Shown here piece after piece: positions 61,835 to 64,000 of a stretch of 64,000 nt of DNA. The notes under the pieces were generated by a model. The model was not told where the DNA came from and did no database searches. It saw nothing but the letters and a program-made list of their open reading frames with translations. The stretch covers positions 3,410,001 through 3,474,000 of the forward strand of contig NZ_JACHMY010000001.1 of assembly GCF_014205135.1 (NCBI RefSeq). Reading direction: 5' to 3'. The position numbers and the translations under genes are program-made. This DNA is from Kribbella italica. Its GTDB lineage: Bacteria > Actinomycetota > Actinomycetes > Propionibacteriales > Kribbellaceae. Within the stretch, counting starts at the first letter, position 1; each line of letters starts with the position of its first letter.

Positions 61835-62776
61835 TCAACTACTGCGCGCGGCCACAGCCAATCGGGTGTCTTCTCCGACCAGCTCGCCGTTGATCGCGGC
61901 TCCCGCGGAGAATCCGGCCGCCGCGGAGGTGACCACCTGGCCCATCGGGTCGGTCACGTTGCCCGCGACCCACACGCCCGGGACGCTGGTCGTCCCACCC
62001 GGTCCGGCCTCGACAGCGGTCCCGATGACGAACCCGCGGACCTCCCGGTCGACCGCCTTGAGCCCCAGCTCGTCCAGGAAGTCCGCACGCGCCCGCAGCG
62101 AGGTCTGCACGGCCAGAGCCTGCCGCGGGATCACCCTGCCGCCCTGCAGCCGTACGCCGGTCAGCCGGTCGTCGGTGACCTCCACCTGCTCCACAACGCC
62201 TTGCACCACAGAGATGCCGCGTGCGGCCAGCTCTTCCCACTCCTGCTCGGTCGGCTCCGGGCCGGTGTGCAGGAACAGCGTCACGTCGTCGCTCAGCTGG
62301 CGGAACATCATCGTCTGGTGCACAGCCATCGGCCCGGTCGCCAGTACGCCGATGGCCTGGTCCCGCACCTCCCAGCCGTGGCAGAACGGGCAGTGCAGCA
62401 CGTCCCGCCCGAACCGCTCGGCCAGCCCCGGTACGTCGGGCAGCTGGTCGGTCAGACCGGTGGTCACCAGCAGGCGCCGCGACTCGAACCTCTGGCCGTC
62501 CGCGGTCTCGACCGCGAAGCCCTCAGACAAGGCCCGGGCCGACGTGACCGTCCCGGTGAGCACCTCCCCGCCGTACCCGGTCACCTCCTGGCGGCCGAGC
62601 GCGGTCAGCTCCAGCGGCGGGATGCCGTCGCGGGTCAGGTAGTTGTGCACCCCGTCGGCGGGAGCGTTGCGCGGGTCACCCTGGTCGATCACCAGCACCG
62701 ACCGGCGGGACCGGACCAGCGGCAGCGCCCCGCTCAGCCCGGCCACTCCGCCGCCGACCACGATCACGTCGTACAT
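61835..62776 (-). CDS. Thioredoxin-reductase-like FAD flavoprotein
   Basis: 313 aa. FAD-binding MYDVIVVGGGVAGLSGALPL; the redox motif HCPFCHGWEV (CPFC) sits in the middle as in TrxB-like enzymes; the second dinucleotide site is degenerate (IGVLATGPMAVHQ). The C-terminal GVWVAGNVTDPMGQVVTSAAAG is the FAD motif. Divergent from the XRE-cupin regulator with an 79-bp operator region. Substrate unknown; not the housekeeping TrxB, which would be next to trxA. Confidence 0.85.
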   Translation of the reverse strand: MYDVIVVGGGVAGLSGALPLVRSRRSVLVIDQGDPRNAPADGVHNYLTRDGIPPLELTALGRQEVTGYGGEVLTGTVTSARALSEGFAVETADGQRFESRRLLVTTGLTDQLPDVPGLAERFGRDVLHCPFCHGWEVRDQAIGVLATGPMAVHQTMMFRQLSDDVTLFLHTGPEPTEQEWEELAARGISVVQGVVEQVEVTDDRLTGVRLQGGRVIPRQALAVQTSLRARADFLDELGLKAVDREVRGFVIGTAVEAGPGGTTSVPGVWVAGNVTDPMGQVVTSAAAGFSAGAAINGELVGEDTRLAVAARSS

Positions 62777-62830
62777 GTTCGTCTCCTCTTCTAGGTCTGG
62801 TCACAGCATCCGCAGAGTTCTCGAAAATGA

Positions 62831-62854
62831 CAAAGATCTTTGCCAAGATGGCAA
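62831..62854. promoter_or_regulatory. Overlapping palindromes between flavoprotein and XRE-cupin genes
   Basis: Perfect CAAAGATCTTTG (62831-62842) overlaps perfect TTGCCA-AGA-TGGCAA (62840-62854). The second ends 1 bp before the regulator start codon, covering its ribosome site. Position suggests autorepression and control of the divergent flavoprotein gene. Confidence 0.55.
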
Positions 62855-62855
62855 C

Positions 62856-63434
62856 ATGAGCGAATTCGACGACGTGCTCGAGGCGGTCGGCCCCCGGCTG
62901 CGCAGGCTGCGCCAGGAGCGCGGGACCACGCTGACCGACCTCGCGACCTCCACCGGGATCTCGATCAGCACCCTGTCCCGGCTGGAGTCCGGTCAGCGCC
63001 GCCCGACGCTGGAGCTGCTGCTGCCGCTGGCCCGCGCGCACCAGGTCCAGCTGGACGAGCTGGTGGACGCTCCACCGACCGGTGACCCGCGCATCCACCC
63101 CAAGCCGATCAAGCGGCACCACGGCGCGATCGTGATCCCACTGAGCCGGCGGCCCGGTGGGCTGCAGGCCTTCAAGCAGATCGCGCCCCCGGGCTGGCCG
63201 GGCGGTGAGGTCAAGCAGCAGACCCATGAGGGCTACGACTGGGTCTACGTGCTGTCCGGCCAGTTGCGCCTGGTCCTGGACGACAAGGACTTCATCCTCA
63301 AGGAGGGTGAGGTCGCCGAGTTCGACACCCGCGTCCCGCACTGGTTCGGCAACCCGGGCCCGGAGCCGGTCGAGATGCTCGGCCTGTTCGGCCCGCAGGG
63401 AGAGCGACTGCACGTACGCGCCAAGTCACAGTAG
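62856..63434 (+). CDS. XRE-family regulator with cupin sensor domain
   Basis: 192 aa. Helix-turn-helix residues about 12-66 (LRRLRQERGTTLTDLATSTG, ISISTLSRLESGQRRPTLEL). Cupin_2 domain about 100-190 (THEGYDWVYVLSGQLRLVLD, EGEVAEFDTRVPHWFGNPGP). The ATG at 62856 lies right after the palindrome; upstream in-frame codons fall in the divergent gene. Typical regulator of a neighbouring oxidoreductase gene. Confidence 0.9.
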   Translation: MSEFDDVLEAVGPRLRRLRQERGTTLTDLATSTGISISTLSRLESGQRRPTLELLLPLARAHQVQLDELVDAPPTGDPRIHPKPIKRHHGAIVIPLSRRPGGLQAFKQIAPPGWPGGEVKQQTHEGYDWVYVLSGQLRLVLDDKDFILKEGEVAEFDTRVPHWFGNPGPEPVEMLGLFGPQGERLHVRAKSQ

Positions 63435-63471
63435 GCTGCGGCCGCGAAACTCGAACGAAAGGACCTGACCT

Positions 63472-64000
63472 GTGAGCGTCGCGCTCTTCACCCTCGGCGG
63501 CACCATCTCCGTGGCTGGCGGTTCGAACCGGTTGACCGGGGCCGAGCTGACCGCCGCGGTGCCGGGCCTGGCCGACCTCGGGTCGGTGCTGGAGGTGCAG
63601 GACGTCGAGTCCGTCCCCAGCGGGAACCTCACGCTGGCCACGATGCTGGACGTCGTCGACGCCGCGTCGAAGGCCGTCAGCGCCGGTGCGTCAGGTGTCG
63701 TGGTCACGCAGGGCACGGACACGCTGGAGGAGACCGCGTTCGTGGTCGACCAGGTCTGGCCGCACCCACACCCGTTCGTGCTGACCGGTGCCATGCGCAA
63801 CCCCACCCTGGCTGGTCCGGACGGCCCGGCCAACCTGCTGGCCGCGGCACGCGTCGCCTGTTCCCCTGCTGCCCGGGACCTCGGTGCACTAGTCGTGTTC
63901 AACGACCAGATCCACGCCGCCCGCTGGGTCCGCAAGACGCACAGCACCAGTACGGCGACCTTCGCGTCGCCCAACGCCGGCCCGATCGGCCACGTGGTCG
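63472..64000 (+). CDS. Asparaginase (3' end cut by window)
   Basis: 176 codons of a type I/II L-asparaginase fold enzyme. VALFTLGGTISV holds the first catalytic Thr; VTQGTDTLEETAFVVD holds the Thr-Asp pair of the second motif; LTGAMRNPTLAGPDGPANLL follows. GTG start at 63472 with GAAAGGA 9 nt upstream. Hydrolyses Asn to Asp and ammonia. No signal peptide, so cytoplasmic. Confidence 0.9.
   Translation, partial: MSVALFTLGGTISVAGGSNRLTGAELTAAVPGLADLGSVLEVQDVESVPSGNLTLATMLDVVDAASKAVSAGASGVVVTQGTDTLEETAFVVDQVWPHPHPFVLTGAMRNPTLAGPDGPANLLAAARVACSPAARDLGALVVFNDQIHAARWVRKTHSTSTATFASPNAGPIGHVV

Overview
The window is about 72% GC by eye, has dense short intergenic gaps, many 4-bp ATGA/GTGA overlaps, and the conserved actinobacterial block amtB-glnB-glnD / ffh / rpsP-khpA-rimM-trmD-rplS-lepB-rnhB-DUF2469 / yraN-comM-dprA-xerC / rpsB-tsf-pyrH-frr-cdsA-rlmN. 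Together with a mycothiol-type isomerase, Tat/lipoprotein sugar transport and IdeR- and GlnR-type sites this points to a high-GC actinomycete of the Propionibacteriales (Kribbella or a close relative). The genus is inference from gene order and style, not a database result.

Layout. 1-8.4 kb: translation and lipid block on the minus strand (rlmN, cdsA, frr, pyrH, tsf, rpsB) interrupted by a SelT/SelW-like protein, a secreted C39-type protease, a luciferase-like oxidoreductase and a GNAT. 8.4-16.3 kb: M23 peptidase, Rrf2 regulator, xerC, an APC permease, then yraN-comM-dprA. 16.3-20.7 kb: a phosphotransferase, DUF2469 and rnhB separated by two gene-free tracts (1.4 and 1.05 kb) made of degenerate tandem repeats. 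20.7-25.4 kb: two lepB genes, rplS, a TrmD-GNAT fusion, rimM, khpA, rpsP. 25.5-31.8 kb: a divergent sugar locus (GH4 glycosidase and DeoR against PfkB kinase, lipoprotein and two ABC permeases, without its own ATPase). 31.8-45 kb: flotillin pair and a cell-wall remodelling group (M23, S1 protease, two-component system, PGRP-type amidase, two lytic transglycosylases) with a third tandem-repeat tract at 41 kb. 45-46.6 kb: ffh.

The most unusual part is 46.6-52.1 kb. A two-gene cassette, a 138-146 aa helical acidic protein (called A here) followed by a 339-358 aa protein with an HExxH...ExxxE metallopeptidase-like signature and a conserved C-terminal tail (called B), occurs three times in tandem. 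A fourth diverged A-like gene (C) follows without a B. Each of the four units is preceded by TGTGGATAAC (reverse complement contains TTATCCACA, the classical DnaA-box sequence) placed exactly 27 nt before a TANNNT hexamer, with the start codon 73-85 nt downstream of the box. I do not recognise this family; identical promoter geometry in front of four diverged units suggests one co-regulated system.

52.1-64 kb: an arginase-fold protein, an IdeR-controlled secreted protein, a DUF2332 protein with an in-frame repeat insertion, glnD-glnB-amtB under a near-canonical GlnR box, a TetR regulator, an ECF-like sigma factor with a membrane partner, a thioredoxin-reductase-like flavoprotein divergent from an XRE-cupin regulator, and the start of an asparaginase. 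No tRNA, rRNA, CRISPR array, prophage or insertion sequence was recognised.
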